NCBI RefSeq assembly: GCF_000247605.1
Contig: NC_016894.1
Coordinates: 3,275,732 to 3,339,731, forward strand
Reading direction: 5' to 3'
DNA length: 64,000 nucleotides
From: Acetobacterium woodii DSM 1030
GTDB lineage: Bacteria; Bacillota; Clostridia; Eubacteriales; Eubacteriaceae
A program made the position numbers and the translations under genes. This document shows positions 17,656 through 27,797 of the stretch, one piece after another. The notes under the pieces are model-generated. The model was not told where the DNA came from. It searched no databases and worked only from the letters and a program-made list of their open reading frames with translations. Position 1 is the first letter of the stretch, and every line of letters begins with the position of its first letter.

Positions 17656-18237
17656 CTATTCATTTTCTTTTTTGGCAGCTGATTCTTTTTTTTCGGCTTC
17701 CTGTTTCAACAACGTGGCTTCTTTTAATTGCCATTCATTGCGCATTTCTATTTTTAGTTTTTCCTGCTCGTCTTCGTATTCTTTCCGTTTTTGATAAAGG
17801 GCCGCCAATTCTTTGGGCATCACTGCTTCTTCATTCGCGGCTAAGGTACTCCCGGTTACATTCATAAAATACAACCGTTCTCCCGGCCCCTGAAATTCAG
17901 CCAAATAAATACTCTGGTTCTTATCTAACATCAATGTTCCATCTTGCACCATAACCTGAAGCGATGAACCTAATATTGAAGCCTTCACACAAGCGGTTGT
18001 CCAGCCGGTAAATTTCATGCCATCATACTTCGGCATCAAATGATTCAACTTAGCAAAAAACTCTTTTTCTAAACGCCAGTCATCATTAATCGAAATAACC
18101 ACTGCCGCCGTTCTTTCCGGAATCTGAATATGCACAAAACCATCTTTTAAGCGGGTTTGCTTGACATATTGCCGAACACTCTTGGTAATATCAATGAGTT
18201 GTTCACTACTTGTTATTTGAATTTTATTGGTTTCCAT
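17656..18237 (-). CDS. YjbQ/UPF0047-fold protein lacking catalytic histidines, with coiled-coil tail
   Basis: Residues 5-140 follow the YjbQ (UPF0047) pattern: SEQLIDITKSVRQYV, a TAAV strand at 43-46, KASILGSSL at 85-93 and IYLAEFQGPGER. In YjbQ enzymes the TAAV strand begins HTTA and a histidine precedes the IKAS strand. Here these positions are E41 and C83, so the active site is gone. Residues 145-193 form a highly charged, probably coiled-coil tail. ATG 18237 follows AGGGAG. It is first in a two-gene unit with the McrB-like ATPase. It may be a binding or scaffold protein for that ATPase (inference). Confidence 0.72.
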   Translation of the reverse strand: METNKIQITSSEQLIDITKSVRQYVKQTRLKDGFVHIQIPERTAAVVISINDDWRLEKEFFAKLNHLMPKYDGMKFTGWTTACVKASILGSSLQVMVQDGTLMLDKNQSIYLAEFQGPGERLYFMNVTGSTLAANEEAVMPKELAALYQKRKEYEDEQEKLKIEMRNEWQLKEATLLKQEAEKKESAAKKENE

Positions 18238-18522
18238 CGCAACTCCCTATTTTTTTGATTGTCATCCGATATTCTTTATTTTTTGGGGTATATCTCCCAT
18301 TATAAACGATTCAATAAAAAAAACAAAAACATATCCATCGATATGGTATAAATATTTGCCCCTCAAAAATTTATCTAGGAGACACCAAATTGATGTGTTA
18401 AAATAAGACTTGATAACTCATAACAGTAATAGTTAAAAAGTTGTGCCTGAAGATTCTCCATAACGGGATGTTTTTAGTAACAACTGATCATAATTATTCA
18501 CTTTTTACCATTTAAACTTACC

Positions 18523-18682
18523 TAAACGTTGTTAATAGGTGTTTGCGAAATTAAAAAACATCGAACAACGGTTGCTTTGGGTGCAGTTTTCACAAACGAT
18601 TTCGTACCGTGTAGAAATTGTTTCGTGCGAAACTGGGCCCAAAGCTCATGGCAGTTTCGCAATTACCTATAAACGTTGTTAA
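18523..18682. repeat. Palindromic element flanked by 13-bp direct repeats
   Basis: An imperfect inverted repeat of about 136 bases (18535-18670) has ends AATAGGT..TTGCGAAA and TTTCGCAA..ACCTAT, plus inner matching blocks around GCTTTGGG / CCCAAAGC. It is flanked on both sides by the same 13 bases, TAAACGTTGTTAA (18523-18535 and 18670-18682). This layout resembles a small non-autonomous mobile element with a target duplication, although 13 bp is long for one. The rest of the 463-base gap (18238-18700) holds no gene. Confidence 0.7.
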
Positions 18683-18700
18683 CCATGAAAGGAATCATTT

Positions 18701-19525
18701 ATGTATTATACGCTCAGTCTACTTTTTGTTTATTTTTTTATTTACGCCGTTATCGGGTGGATGTGTGAAGTTGTTTATTGCTCCATTCCCGAAAAAAAGT
18801 TTATCAACCGCGGCTTTTTAAATGGTCCTTATTGCCCTATTTATGGGGTTGGCGCCCTGATTATTATTACCTTTTTAATCCCGTATGTCAGTGATCCCAT
18901 CCTGGTTTTTTTTATCGGTATTATTTTAACCAGCACCTTAGAATATATCACCAGTTGGGGCATGGAAAAACTTTTCCATGCCAAGTGGTGGGACTATTCC
19001 GACCATAAGTTTAATATTAACGGTCGAGTCTGTTTATTGAACTCCTTACTTTTTGGCATTTTGTGTGTTGTGCTGATGTATCTTGTCCATCCGATTGTTA
19101 ATGATCTCGTAAAAAGCTTTTCACCTTTCTTAATCCAAGTCGCAGCTACCGTTGCTGCCGTTATTTTTATCAGTGATCTTGTTGAATCAACCCGCGAAAC
19201 AGTTTCCTTTAATAAAAAACTGACCAGTGTTTATGAAGCCACCGCTGAACTGAAAGACAATTTAAAAGAAAAAGGCATCACCACAGCCCATGAAGTTACT
19301 GCTAAAGTTCGTGATTTAAGAGATGACACCCTCGCTGATGCTAAAGATTCAGCCCATCAGTTAATTGTTTCGCTGACCAACCGCATTACCGAAACCAAAA
19401 AAATCAACCGCTATTCACATCGCCGAATTATGAACGCTTTCCCTAAAATGGCTCATCAATATCACCAGAACGCCCTGGAACTCTATAAAGCCTACATGGA
19501 TAAAAACAAAGCTCCTAAAAACTGA
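18701..19525 (+). CDS. Putative ABC-transporter type IV (CmpB-like) membrane protein
   Basis: The 274-residue product has five or six membrane spans in its first 165 residues and carries the family signature IGWMCEVVYCSIPEKKFINRG, FLNGPYCPIYG and LEYITSWGMEKLFHAKWWDYS. This is the PF06541 family, often annotated as an ABC-transporter permease although transport has not been shown. The last 100 residues are charged and helical, probably cytoplasmic. AAAGGA lies seven bases before the ATG. It seems to be transcribed with or shortly before the following hydrolase gene. Confidence 0.85.
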   Translation: MYYTLSLLFVYFFIYAVIGWMCEVVYCSIPEKKFINRGFLNGPYCPIYGVGALIIITFLIPYVSDPILVFFIGIILTSTLEYITSWGMEKLFHAKWWDYSDHKFNINGRVCLLNSLLFGILCVVLMYLVHPIVNDLVKSFSPFLIQVAATVAAVIFISDLVESTRETVSFNKKLTSVYEATAELKDNLKEKGITTAHEVTAKVRDLRDDTLADAKDSAHQLIVSLTNRITETKKINRYSHRRIMNAFPKMAHQYHQNALELYKAYMDKNKAPKN

Positions 19526-19602
19526 CACTAAATTATCCGCGTAATTAGTTCATCGGTTTTATACAATTACGCAAACGGCTATTTCTTAAGGAGGTCATTG
19601 TT

Positions 19603-20451
19603 ATGTTATATCACAGCGAACTGAATTTAATCAGTCAGCTGGTCGCCTTGGATCTGCCCGCTGCCCCATCGCTCCTGCCCGACTATACGGTGGCCGACAT
19701 GGTCACTGCATTACTGCCGGAAGTCGCACGGCTTCAAGGTGATTGCGCGATGTCTTCAGCGGAATGGGAGCAATCACTGCGCTTAATCCAAACCAATCCC
19801 ACCTTAACCGCGCTAAAGATTCTTGCCTATACCAATCAACCCGATAGTGGCCTTGTTGGATATTGCTTTTCCAGTCCCAGCCCGGATACCGCTATTATTG
19901 CTTTTCGTGGTACCACCGGGATTGGTTGGATTGACAACTTTAAAGGAGCTTTTTTGACCGACACCCCACAGCAATTAAAAGCACTGGCATTTTTTCAACA
20001 AGTTGATGCTACTTTTAATTTTGACCACTACATCATGACCGGTCATTCGAAAGGTGGCAATAATAGCCAATATCTTACGATTGTTTATGGTGATAAAATC
20101 GACTTGTGTGTGACCTTCAACAGCCAGGGCTTTTCAACCGAATTCATCCGTCAATATGATCAGGAAATCGCCCACAATCAGAGTAAAATAATTGCCTATG
20201 AATCAGCCTGGGATGTCGTCAATATTCTTTTAAACAGTATCGCCGGCAAACGCGTTGTGGTTGGCAATGAATCCAAACTTCCCCATCACAATCATCCCCC
20301 TAACCGTTTGCTTGATCGCAGTGGGGCAATCCGAAATCTGGACATTCGTCACCCCTTTTATACCAACTTGCAAAATTTTACTGTCAATATCACCGGGCTT
20401 GCATCAAAAGCTAAACAGCAATTTGATAAAAACAAAACAACTAAAAAATAG
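19603..20451 (+). CDS. DUF2974 (Mbeg1-like) alpha/beta hydrolase
   Basis: The 282-residue product has a lipase-type alpha/beta-hydrolase core. The nucleophile elbow is TGHSKGG (near residue 147, GxSxG), preceded by a strand IIAFRGT that could supply the oxyanion hole. DUF2974 proteins are predicted intracellular lipases or esterases; the substrate is unknown. There is no signal peptide. The start has AAGGAGG upstream. Confidence 0.82.
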   Translation: MLYHSELNLISQLVALDLPAAPSLLPDYTVADMVTALLPEVARLQGDCAMSSAEWEQSLRLIQTNPTLTALKILAYTNQPDSGLVGYCFSSPSPDTAIIAFRGTTGIGWIDNFKGAFLTDTPQQLKALAFFQQVDATFNFDHYIMTGHSKGGNNSQYLTIVYGDKIDLCVTFNSQGFSTEFIRQYDQEIAHNQSKIIAYESAWDVVNILLNSIAGKRVVVGNESKLPHHNHPPNRLLDRSGAIRNLDIRHPFYTNLQNFTVNITGLASKAKQQFDKNKTTKK

Positions 20452-20500
20452 AAACGCGTCCCTTATCAATGATTACTCATCACTAAGGGACGCGTTTTTA
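20452..20500. terminator. Terminator between DUF2974 and AI-2E genes
   Basis: A 14-bp perfect stem (20452-20465 with 20484-20497, AAACGCGTCCCTTA) is followed by T5 on the plus strand; the minus strand also has a short T-run. Confidence 0.88.
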
Positions 20501-20521
20501 TTTTATTCCAAACTTTTTAAT

Positions 20522-21700
20522 TTAGCTTATTGCTTCCATTTTTTCAATGCGTTTATTGGTTATTTCTCTAAACACGGCATAAAATACGGCAAAGCTGGGA
20601 ATTCCCAGTACGATTCCTAGAAAACCAAATAAACTACCGCCGATAATCATCCCAATTAACACCCAGAGACCCGATAATCCAATTGAACCCCCTACAACCC
20701 GCGGATAGATGATATTGCTTTCAACTTGCTGCAACGCAATAATATATATCACAAAAATCAGACAATATAAGGGATTTACCACCAACAGAATAAACCCGCT
20801 GGGAACAGCACCTAAAAACGCCCCAAAAACGGGAATCACGCTGGTCGCCCCCACCAAAACGCCGATTAACAAGGCATAGGGAATTTGCAATATCGCTAAT
20901 CCGACGGTACATAAAGTTCCCAAAATAAACGCTTCGGTAATCTGGCCGGCGATAAAGCCATGAAATACCTGATTCGCCGTGACACTAACATCCTTGATAA
21001 AATCGGCCTGATCTTTTCTAATATAAGCATAAATCAATTTATCTTTAAGTGCTAATAGTCGTTCCTTATCAGCCAATAAATATATCGAAATTACAATTCC
21101 CATCAACGTATTAAAAAAACCAACGGTAATATTCTTGGTCGCATTAAATATTTCTGGCACTGAATTGAATAAAAGACTACCAAATTGTTCCATTAAGTTA
21201 TCCCATTGAATGGTAATATCATTCCATAAACTCTCCGGTAAATTGAAAAACGCCAGCAACTGATCGATGAGCGAATTAAAAGAATCGACATAACCTGGAA
21301 GTTTGATCATTAAGGTATCCACACTGGCACTCACTTGGGGAATAACAAATACGATAATCCCGCTGATAATACCAATCACTAACATAAATGTTAAGGTGAT
21401 CGCAATCATCCTTTTGCCTTTATTGATATCGCGATTACGTTTATTTTTAAAGCGATTCATAAAACTTAAGACGTGAACCTCAATAAACGCCATTGGAATA
21501 TTTAAAATAAAGGCAACTCCTAAAGCAATCAGTATCGGAGTAATGATGTTCATAATCAATCCCAGATAACCAACCAGACCATTGATATTTTGTAATGCCA
21601 CTAACAGACAAATTCCAAACGTTATCAAAAACAAATAATTTCTGAATGTTTTATCGGTCATCTCTCGATTTGTATTTTTTTCGTTTTCCTTATTTTCCAC
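20522..21700 (-). CDS. AI-2E family transporter
   Basis: The 392-residue polytopic protein has about seven to eight membrane spans and the PerM/AI-2E signature region GATSVIPVFGAFLGAVPSG, followed by GLSGLWVLIGMIIGGSLFG. The family includes AI-2 exporters and Na+/H+ antiporters, so the substrate cannot be named. The start codon is GTG. A second member lies at 53831-55051, and the two are clearly paralogous. Confidence 0.88.
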   Translation of the reverse strand: MENKENEKNTNREMTDKTFRNYLFLITFGICLLVALQNINGLVGYLGLIMNIITPILIALGVAFILNIPMAFIEVHVLSFMNRFKNKRNRDINKGKRMIAITLTFMLVIGIISGIIVFVIPQVSASVDTLMIKLPGYVDSFNSLIDQLLAFFNLPESLWNDITIQWDNLMEQFGSLLFNSVPEIFNATKNITVGFFNTLMGIVISIYLLADKERLLALKDKLIYAYIRKDQADFIKDVSVTANQVFHGFIAGQITEAFILGTLCTVGLAILQIPYALLIGVLVGATSVIPVFGAFLGAVPSGFILLVVNPLYCLIFVIYIIALQQVESNIIYPRVVGGSIGLSGLWVLIGMIIGGSLFGFLGIVLGIPSFAVFYAVFREITNKRIEKMEAIS

Positions 21701-21833
21701 CCTTACACCACCCTTTTTTAATGATTTATTATAACATGCTTTAATTTAGTATTGCTTGTGTAAATTATATCGCTTTAATTAAAAAAACACTGCTTTTACG
21801 GCAATGCTTTTTTAATCCACACAATTATCTAAA

Positions 21834-22175
21834 CTAATACGATTTAATTAAAGTGATCTGACCGATATATGGAATTGGCTTAACTTCAAGTTGAATCACA
21901 TTAATAATCCCATAAATGGCAAAGCACAAAAAAGCCATCGGAGCAACATTAAAAATAATTGAAGCCATGATCCATCCTACAATCGGAATCATCCCAATGA
22001 CCGCGCCTATCGCCGTTAAGGCCAGATATGCCAAAAAAAGGATTAACCCCTGATTCGTATGATATTGGACAAACCGATTACCTTTTCCGAAAAATATCGG
22101 AATCAGAAAAATAATGTAAGCCATAATCGCCATTACCCGGCCTTCTTCCGCTTCTTGTTTATCAATATTATCCAT
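21834..22175 (-). CDS. DUF4870-like small membrane protein
   Basis: The 113-residue product has three membrane spans and the family features RFVQYHTNQGLILFL and PIPYIG. This is the DUF4870/Tic20-like small membrane protein group of unknown function. AGGAGG stands seven bases before the ATG. It is a single-gene unit. Confidence 0.75.
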   Translation of the reverse strand: MDNIDKQEAEEGRVMAIMAYIIFLIPIFFGKGNRFVQYHTNQGLILFLAYLALTAIGAVIGMIPIVGWIMASIIFNVAPMAFLCFAIYGIINVIQLEVKPIPYIGQITLIKSY

Positions 22176-22385
22176 TTTCTTTTCCTCCTGTTCGTAATAT
22201 CTTCAGGCCGTCATTAGAACGACACCTAAACTTCATGCTAAATTTTAAGCAATCAGCTCGGATTTAATACCGTCATTACGATCCTCACGATGTCTACATG
22301 ATAGCATGGTAAAAGTTCAAAGGTCAATTGATATTTAGAATTACCATCTTCGTGTTGAGTCACAAATCGCTTTTTAAAATTCATT

Positions 22386-22417
22386 AAAACAAAAAAGAAA
22401 CGCTGAATCAGCGTTTC
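22386..22417 (-). terminator. Terminator after typA
   Basis: The stem GAAACGCTGA/TCAGCGTTTC (22397-22417) is followed by T6 on the minus strand, directly after the typA stop. Confidence 0.9.
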
Positions 22418-22425
22418 GATGATGC

Positions 22426-24240
22426 TTAACGAGAACTTCTTTTTCGTTCTAATTCGCCTAAGACTTTTTTTCTAATCCGAATATCGGTAGGTGTCAGTTC
22501 CACTAATTCGTCATCATTAATAAATTCTAAAGCTTGTTCTAATGTCATAATGCGAGGTTCAACCAGTTTTAACGCCTCATCGGTTCCGGAAGAACGGACA
22601 TTGGTCATTTTTTTATTTTTGGTCGGATTAACGGTCATATCATCACTACGGTTATTGATTCCGATAATCATCCCCTCGTAGACTTTTGTTCCGGCAGTAA
22701 CCAGCATCTCACCACGGTCACTTAAATTAAAGAGTGAATAAGCCATGGTTTCGCCGCTGAATTGCGAAATCAACACCCCATTTAAACGTTGTGGAATATC
22801 GCCTTTATGTTCTTCAAAAGCAGCAAAACGACGAACCATCGTCCCTTCACCATGAGTATCATTGATAAATTCACTTTGATAACCCAACAATCCTCGGGTC
22901 GGAACATAAAATTCCATTTTGGTCCAGTTATCTTCATTGTACATGCTCTCCATTCGACCTTTTCGAATGTTAAGTTTTGAAATAACAGCACCAGAATATT
23001 TTTCCGGAACTGAGATAATCACCAGTTCCACCGGCTCCAGTAGCTTGCCCTTGTCATCACGATGCATGATTACTTCAGGTTTTGACACCGCTACTTCATA
23101 ACCTTCACGACGCATGTTTTCAAGCAAAATTGACAGATGTAATTCACCACGTCCCGATACTTTAAAACCATCGGTTGTGTCTTCTAAATCTTCAACCAAT
23201 AACCCCACGTTAACTTCAAGCTCTTTTTCCAGTCGGGCCCGAATATGTCGTGTCGTTACAAATTTACCGGAATCTCCGGCAAACGGTGATTTGTTAACCA
23301 GAAAATTCATCGAAAGGGTTGGCTGTTCGATCTCAATCAACTCCATCGGTTGAACCTGATTAATTTCGCCGATCGTTTCCCCAATCGAGATGTCCGGAAT
23401 TCCTGAGATCACAACGATGTCACCAGCCTGTGCTTCTTTGACTTCGACCCGCGCTAAACCACGGTAAACAAAAACCTGATTAATTTTTACTTTTTTAAAG
23501 GTCCCATCCGTTTTGCAGATTTCAAGTTGTTCGCCCGCATGAATAGTCCCGGAATATACTTTTCCGATCCCCAAACGGCCAATATAGTCATCATAAGCCA
23601 ATGAAGAAACTTGCATTTGCAAGGGTTCCAGACTTAAATTATCCTGCAGACCAACATGTTCAACAATGGTTTCAAAAAGCGGGGCTAAATCAACGCCTTC
23701 ATCAGCCATGTCGCGAATGGCAATGCCTTCTTTAGCAATCCCATAAAGGACAGGAAAATCCAATTGTTTATCATTAGCTTTCAGCTCAACAAATAAATCA
23801 AAAACCATATCAACTACTTCTTCGGCCCGTTGATCTTTTTTATCGATTTTATTGATAAAAAGAATCGGATTCAAACCTTTTTCAAGGGATTTATTGAGTA
23901 CAAACCGCGTCTGTGGCATTGGACCTTCACTGGAGTCAACCAGAAGAACAACCGTATCGACGGTTTTTAAAATTCGTTCAACCTCTGATGAAAAGTCAGC
24001 ATGGCCGGGGGTGTCGACGATGTTAATTTTAATGTCTTTGTACATAATGGAACAGTTCTTTGAGTAAATGGTGATTCCGCGTTCACGTTCAAGGTCATTG
24101 CTGTCCATTACGCAGTCCACGACCTCCTGATTTTCTCTAAAAACATTGCTTTGCGCTAAAAGGGCATCTACCAACGTAGATTTTCCGGCATCGACATGGG
24201 CGATGACAGCAATGTTAATAATAGGTTGTTTGTTATTCAT
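22426..24240 (-). CDS. typA: Ribosome-associated translational GTPase TypA/BipA
   Basis: The 604-residue product is a full-length TypA: G1 [11 protein letters not shown]2 region ERERGITI, G3 DTPGHADF, G4 NKID, then EF-G-like domains II, III and V and the TypA-specific C-terminal domain ([21 protein letters not shown]). It acts on the ribosome in 50S assembly and stress adaptation. It follows rpsI but is separated from it by a terminator. Confidence 0.97.
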   Translation of the reverse strand: MNNKQPIINIAVIAHVDAGKSTLVDALLAQSNVFRENQEVVDCVMDSNDLERERGITIYSKNCSIMYKDIKINIVDTPGHADFSSEVERILKTVDTVVLLVDSSEGPMPQTRFVLNKSLEKGLNPILFINKIDKKDQRAEEVVDMVFDLFVELKANDKQLDFPVLYGIAKEGIAIRDMADEGVDLAPLFETIVEHVGLQDNLSLEPLQMQVSSLAYDDYIGRLGIGKVYSGTIHAGEQLEICKTDGTFKKVKINQVFVYRGLARVEVKEAQAGDIVVISGIPDISIGETIGEINQVQPMELIEIEQPTLSMNFLVNKSPFAGDSGKFVTTRHIRARLEKELEVNVGLLVEDLEDTTDGFKVSGRGELHLSILLENMRREGYEVAVSKPEVIMHRDDKGKLLEPVELVIISVPEKYSGAVISKLNIRKGRMESMYNEDNWTKMEFYVPTRGLLGYQSEFINDTHGEGTMVRRFAAFEEHKGDIPQRLNGVLISQFSGETMAYSLFNLSDRGEMLVTAGTKVYEGMIIGINNRSDDMTVNPTKNKKMTNVRSSGTDEALKLVEPRIMTLEQALEFINDDELVELTPTDIRIRKKVLGELERKRSSR

Positions 24241-24276
24241 AAATTCCTGCTTTCTTAATTTACTAGTTTAACACTG

Positions 24277-24308
24277 AAAAGTCCTGCAACATTGAATGTC
24301 GCAGGACC
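24277..24308 (-). terminator. Terminator after rpsI
   Basis: The stem GTCCTGC..GCAGGAC (24281-24307) with T4 after it on the minus strand separates rpsI from typA. Confidence 0.75.
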
Positions 24309-24325
24309 TTGTAAAAAGTCTGATA

Positions 24326-24718
24326 TTAACGTTTTGAAAACTGTGGAGCACGACGGGCTTTTTTGAGACCGTATTTTTTTCTTTCAACCATTCGAGAATC
24401 TCGAGTTAAGTAACCGGCACGTTTAAGTGCGGGTCGCAGGTTGATGTCAGCTTCAAGCAACGCACGGGAAATCCCATGTCGGATTGCTCCGGCTTGACCA
24501 GTAAAACCGCCACCATGAACATTGACAATTACGTCAAATGTATCACGGGTTTCAGTTAATGTTAATGGTTGTCTTGCGATAACTTTTAATGTTTCCATTC
24601 CGAAAAATTCATCAATGTCGCGTCCATTAATAATAAATTTTCCACTCCCTGGTAATAATCGAACTCGGGCAACTGAAGTTTTTCTTCGTCCAGTTCCAAA
24701 ATATTGTACTTTAGCCAT
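24326..24718 (-). CDS. rpsI: 30S ribosomal protein S9
   Basis: A 130-residue S9, beginning [18 protein letters not shown] and ending in the canonical [14 protein letters not shown] tail that reaches the P-site tRNA. It is translated just after rplM. Confidence 0.98.
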   Translation of the reverse strand: MAKVQYFGTGRRKTSVARVRLLPGSGKFIINGRDIDEFFGMETLKVIARQPLTLTETRDTFDVIVNVHGGGFTGQAGAIRHGISRALLEADINLRPALKRAGYLTRDSRMVERKKYGLKKARRAPQFSKR

Positions 24719-24741
24719 TCTCTATTTCCTCCTTCTCAGCA

Positions 24742-25179
24742 TTAAAATTCGTAAACTTCAGGCAATTGCGCAGCGTGTGGATGTTCATTGCCAGCATAAA
24801 CTTTAAGTTTAGTTGCAATTTTATCTCCTAATTTGTTATGTGGGATCATACCCTTCACTGCTTTGTAAACCAAAAGTTCTGGTTTTTCAGCTAAGAATTT
24901 TCGATAAGTCATTTCTTTTAACCCACCGCAATATCCAGAATATGTTTTATATAGTTTTTGATCCAATTTGTTGCCTGTTAACACAACCTTATCAGCATTG
25001 ATAATAACAACAAAATCTCCACAATCCATATGTGGTGAAAAGATTGGTTTGTTTTTTCCTCGTAAAATATTTGCAACTTCTGTTGCCAGTCGTCCCAATA
25101 CCTTACCATCCGCATCAATCACATACCATTTACGGTCTATTTCATGAGATTTGGCCATTTTTGTGGCATTCGCATTCAT
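24742..25179 (-). CDS. rplM: 50S ribosomal protein L13
   Basis: A 145-residue L13 with [17 protein letters not shown] and the GMIPHNKLG motif. AGGAGG lies nine bases before the ATG at 25179, which supports the short N-terminal extension. It forms a two-gene operon with rpsI, driven by its own promoter. Confidence 0.98.
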   Translation of the reverse strand: MNANATKMAKSHEIDRKWYVIDADGKVLGRLATEVANILRGKNKPIFSPHMDCGDFVVIINADKVVLTGNKLDQKLYKTYSGYCGGLKEMTYRKFLAEKPELLVYKAVKGMIPHNKLGDKIATKLKVYAGNEHPHAAQLPEVYEF

Positions 25180-25332
25180 CTCAAAAGTCCTCCTCAGTTA
25201 ATAATATCTTATAAAAATATCTATTGGTTTTCCGATAAGTGGGAGTTATCAGAAATCGTTTTTTATCGTATCGGGGCTAGTGATACATTAACGTCCATCG
25301 TTAATTCTATAGCATCTTCCCGGGTGTGTCAA
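25180..25332 (-). promoter_or_regulatory. rplM promoter and structured leader (candidate L13 autoregulatory leader)
   Basis: TTGACA (25327-25332), 17 bp and TAGAAT (25304-25309) form the promoter. The leader of about 120 bases contains three small hairpins: AACG/CGTT, GTATC/GATAC and CGATAA/TTATCG. L13 leaders that bind L13 are known in Firmicutes, but the match to that family is not verified. Confidence 0.55.
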
Positions 25333-25361
25333 GTTATTTATGTCTTTTTATGGCAGTATTT

Positions 25362-26102
25362 TTAATAATAAACTTTATTTAAGTATAGTCCCTGTGCCGG
25401 TGCGGTAATTCCGGCTCTGGCGCGATCGTTACTTTTTAAGATTGTTGTTATGTCCTGGGGTTCTAACCGATGATACCCTACTTCATATAATGTCCCCACC
25501 ATAATCCGCACCATGTTATATAAAAAGCCGTTCCCTTTAAAGGTAATTTCCCGTAACTCGCCATTTTTTTCAAATGAGATTTCTTCGATTGTGCGAATCG
25601 TTGTTTTAACCGCACTGCCGCTGGCCATAAAAGCCTTAAAATCATGTTCGCCAATCAGATATCCAGCTGCTTCTTTCATTGCCTTCCAGTCGAGTTTTCG
25701 CTGGACATGAAAAGCCAAATCAAACACAAACGGACTGGCCACCGGATTTTCATAAATTTTATAGACATAACTTTTGCCTTTAGCATTAAAGCGACTATGA
25801 AACGCCAAATCACATTCTTCACTGCTTATCACCCGAATATCCGCTGGCAGACGAGTATTCAGGGCGCGAAAAAATTTATCCGCTGGAATCGTCGACGACG
25901 TGTGGAAATTGGCACATTGACCAACAGCGTGGACTCCCGCATCGGTTCGCCCTGATCCGTTTAAGTTAACCGTTTCTCCGGTTAACTCGCGGATGCCCTG
26001 AATGATCTTAGCTTGAATCGTCACCCCATTTGGCTGAATCTGCCAACCACAATAATGAGTTCCCCGATAGCTGATAATTAATTTTATATTTCGCATATTC
26101 AT
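25362..26102 (-). CDS. truA: tRNA pseudouridine synthase A
   Basis: A 246-residue TruA that makes pseudouridine at positions 38-40 of tRNA. The catalytic aspartate is in GSGRTDAGVHAVGQ, and ISYRGTHYCGWQ opens the fold. It lies 14 bases after ecfT, the order ecfA-ecfA-ecfT-truA-rplM being typical of Firmicutes. Confidence 0.97.
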   Translation of the reverse strand: MNMRNIKLIISYRGTHYCGWQIQPNGVTIQAKIIQGIRELTGETVNLNGSGRTDAGVHAVGQCANFHTSSTIPADKFFRALNTRLPADIRVISSEECDLAFHSRFNAKGKSYVYKIYENPVASPFVFDLAFHVQRKLDWKAMKEAAGYLIGEHDFKAFMASGSAVKTTIRTIEEISFEKNGELREITFKGNGFLYNMVRIMVGTLYEVGYHRLEPQDITTILKSNDRARAGITAPAQGLYLNKVYY

Positions 26103-26116
26103 TGGTCATTTTCCAT

Positions 26117-26938
26117 TTAAACCGGAAACAGCAATGGAATCTGAATCATCGTAGTCCCAAACAATCCGACAATCATTATCAACATCAACAAAAAGCTTAC
26201 CCAGTCGCGATTGCAGTAGGCTAATTGTTTCATCCGGGTCCGATTTTCGCCCCCTCGGTAGCATCTCGCTTCCATCGCTGTAGCTAACTCATCAGCTCGG
26301 CGAAAGGCGGAAATAAATAATGGGATCAAAATCGGAATCAAGTTTTTCGCCCGGGCAATGATATTTCCCGTTTCAAAGTTTGCGCCTCTAGCTTTTTGAG
26401 CCTTCATAATCCGATCCGTTTCTTCCATTAAGGTTGGAATGAATCGTAATGCAATTGACATCATCATCGCCAGTTCATGAGCGTAACGGCGAACAAAGGG
26501 AATAAAGCGCATACACCACTCCATTCCATCGGTTAAATCAATCGGTGAAGTCGTAAGCGTCATGATGCTGGTGCCAATCACCAGAAAGATCAGACGGAGC
26601 GCCATATAAGTCGATACTTTTAGCCCTTCGATGGTAATCTTTAAAGGGCCAAGCGAGGCCACTACATTACCTGGGGTCATAAACAAATTAAGGACAACGG
26701 TCAGCATAATAATGAGTACTAACCCTTTAACACCACGCAAAATATATCCAATCGGGATTTTCGACAATAGCGTTACTGTCACTAAGATCAGAAAGGTGGC
26801 TAAATATCCCCATAAATTGTTTAAAAAAAACAACATCACAACAAAAGCTGTGGTAAACAATATTTTCGTGCGGGGGTCGAGTTTATGAATCACTGAACCC
26901 GTTGGATAATATTGTCCAATCGTAACATCTTTTAACAT
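26117..26938 (-). CDS. ecfT: ECF transporter transmembrane subunit EcfT
   Basis: A 273-residue membrane protein with about five spans. The coupling motifs that dock on the two ATPases are visible as the Ala-Arg-Gly pair KAQKARGANF and AMEARCYRGG. It works with EcfA1/A2 and separate vitamin-binding S subunits, none of which is in this window. Confidence 0.96.
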   Translation of the reverse strand: MLKDVTIGQYYPTGSVIHKLDPRTKILFTTAFVVMLFFLNNLWGYLATFLILVTVTLLSKIPIGYILRGVKGLVLIIMLTVVLNLFMTPGNVVASLGPLKITIEGLKVSTYMALRLIFLVIGTSIMTLTTSPIDLTDGMEWCMRFIPFVRRYAHELAMMMSIALRFIPTLMEETDRIMKAQKARGANFETGNIIARAKNLIPILIPLFISAFRRADELATAMEARCYRGGENRTRMKQLAYCNRDWVSFLLMLIMIVGLFGTTMIQIPLLFPV

Positions 26939-26942
26939 TTTT

Positions 26943-27797
26943 TTATCCTCTTATGACTTTGAGAATTTCATTTTTTGCTGCTTCGACAGTAAAAACATCT
27001 TCTCTTATTTCTGGATATTTTTCTTTGAGCCGTCGCATCAGATAAGTTACCTCCGGAACAGCCAACCCAATCTTCTCCAAGGTGCTAATTTTAGTAAATA
27101 CATGATTGGGGGTATCAAAATAAACAACTTCGCCGGCATTCAAGACCAGAATTTTATCAACCATTTTTCCGATATCTTCCATGCTATGCGATACCAGAAT
27201 AACGGTAATGCCTTTTTTGCGGTGTAATTTTTTAATCTGGGCCAATATTTCTTCACGGCCGCGTGGGTCCAGCCCAGCTGTCGGCTCATCCAAAATCAAA
27301 ACCGCCGGCTCCATCGCCAAAACGCCGGCAATCGCAACCCGGCGCATTTGTCCGCCCGATAACTCGAATGGTGATTTATCTTTGACTTCTTCATAATCCA
27401 GTCCCACCATTTTAATTGATTGTTTCACCCGTTGATCGATTTCCTGCTCCGAAAGGCCTTGATTCCTGGGTCCGAAGGCCACATCTTTATAAACGGTTTC
27501 CTCAAACAGTTGGTGTTCAGGATATTGAAAAACCAACCCAATGTGGTGTCTAAGCAAAATCATTTCGGATTTTTTTGTCTCAAAGATATCTTTTCCATCA
27601 ACACAAACCGTTCCTGACGTCGGGCTCAATAAACCATTGAGATGTTGGATCAATGTCGATTTTCCCGAACCGGTATGACCGATTATGCCGATAAAACTGC
27701 CATCTTCAATCGTTACATTGATATTTTTCAGGGCTTTAAATTCAAACGGCGTACCTTCGGAATACGTATGATTGAGATTTTTTATTTCTACTGACAT
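26943..27797 (-). CDS. ecfA2: ECF transporter ATPase EcfA2
   Basis: A 284-residue ABC ATPase with Walker [11 protein letters not shown]-loop [17 protein letters not shown], signature LSGGQMRR, Walker [12 protein letters not shown] and H-loop SHSM. The Q-loop is of the EcfA2 type. Its start overlaps ecfA1 by ten bases. Confidence 0.96.
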   Translation of the reverse strand: MSVEIKNLNHTYSEGTPFEFKALKNINVTIEDGSFIGIIGHTGSGKSTLIQHLNGLLSPTSGTVCVDGKDIFETKKSEMILLRHHIGLVFQYPEHQLFEETVYKDVAFGPRNQGLSEQEIDQRVKQSIKMVGLDYEEVKDKSPFELSGGQMRRVAIAGVLAMEPAVLILDEPTAGLDPRGREEILAQIKKLHRKKGITVILVSHSMEDIGKMVDKILVLNAGEVVYFDTPNHVFTKISTLEKIGLAVPEVTYLMRRLKEKYPEIREDVFTVEAAKNEILKVIRG

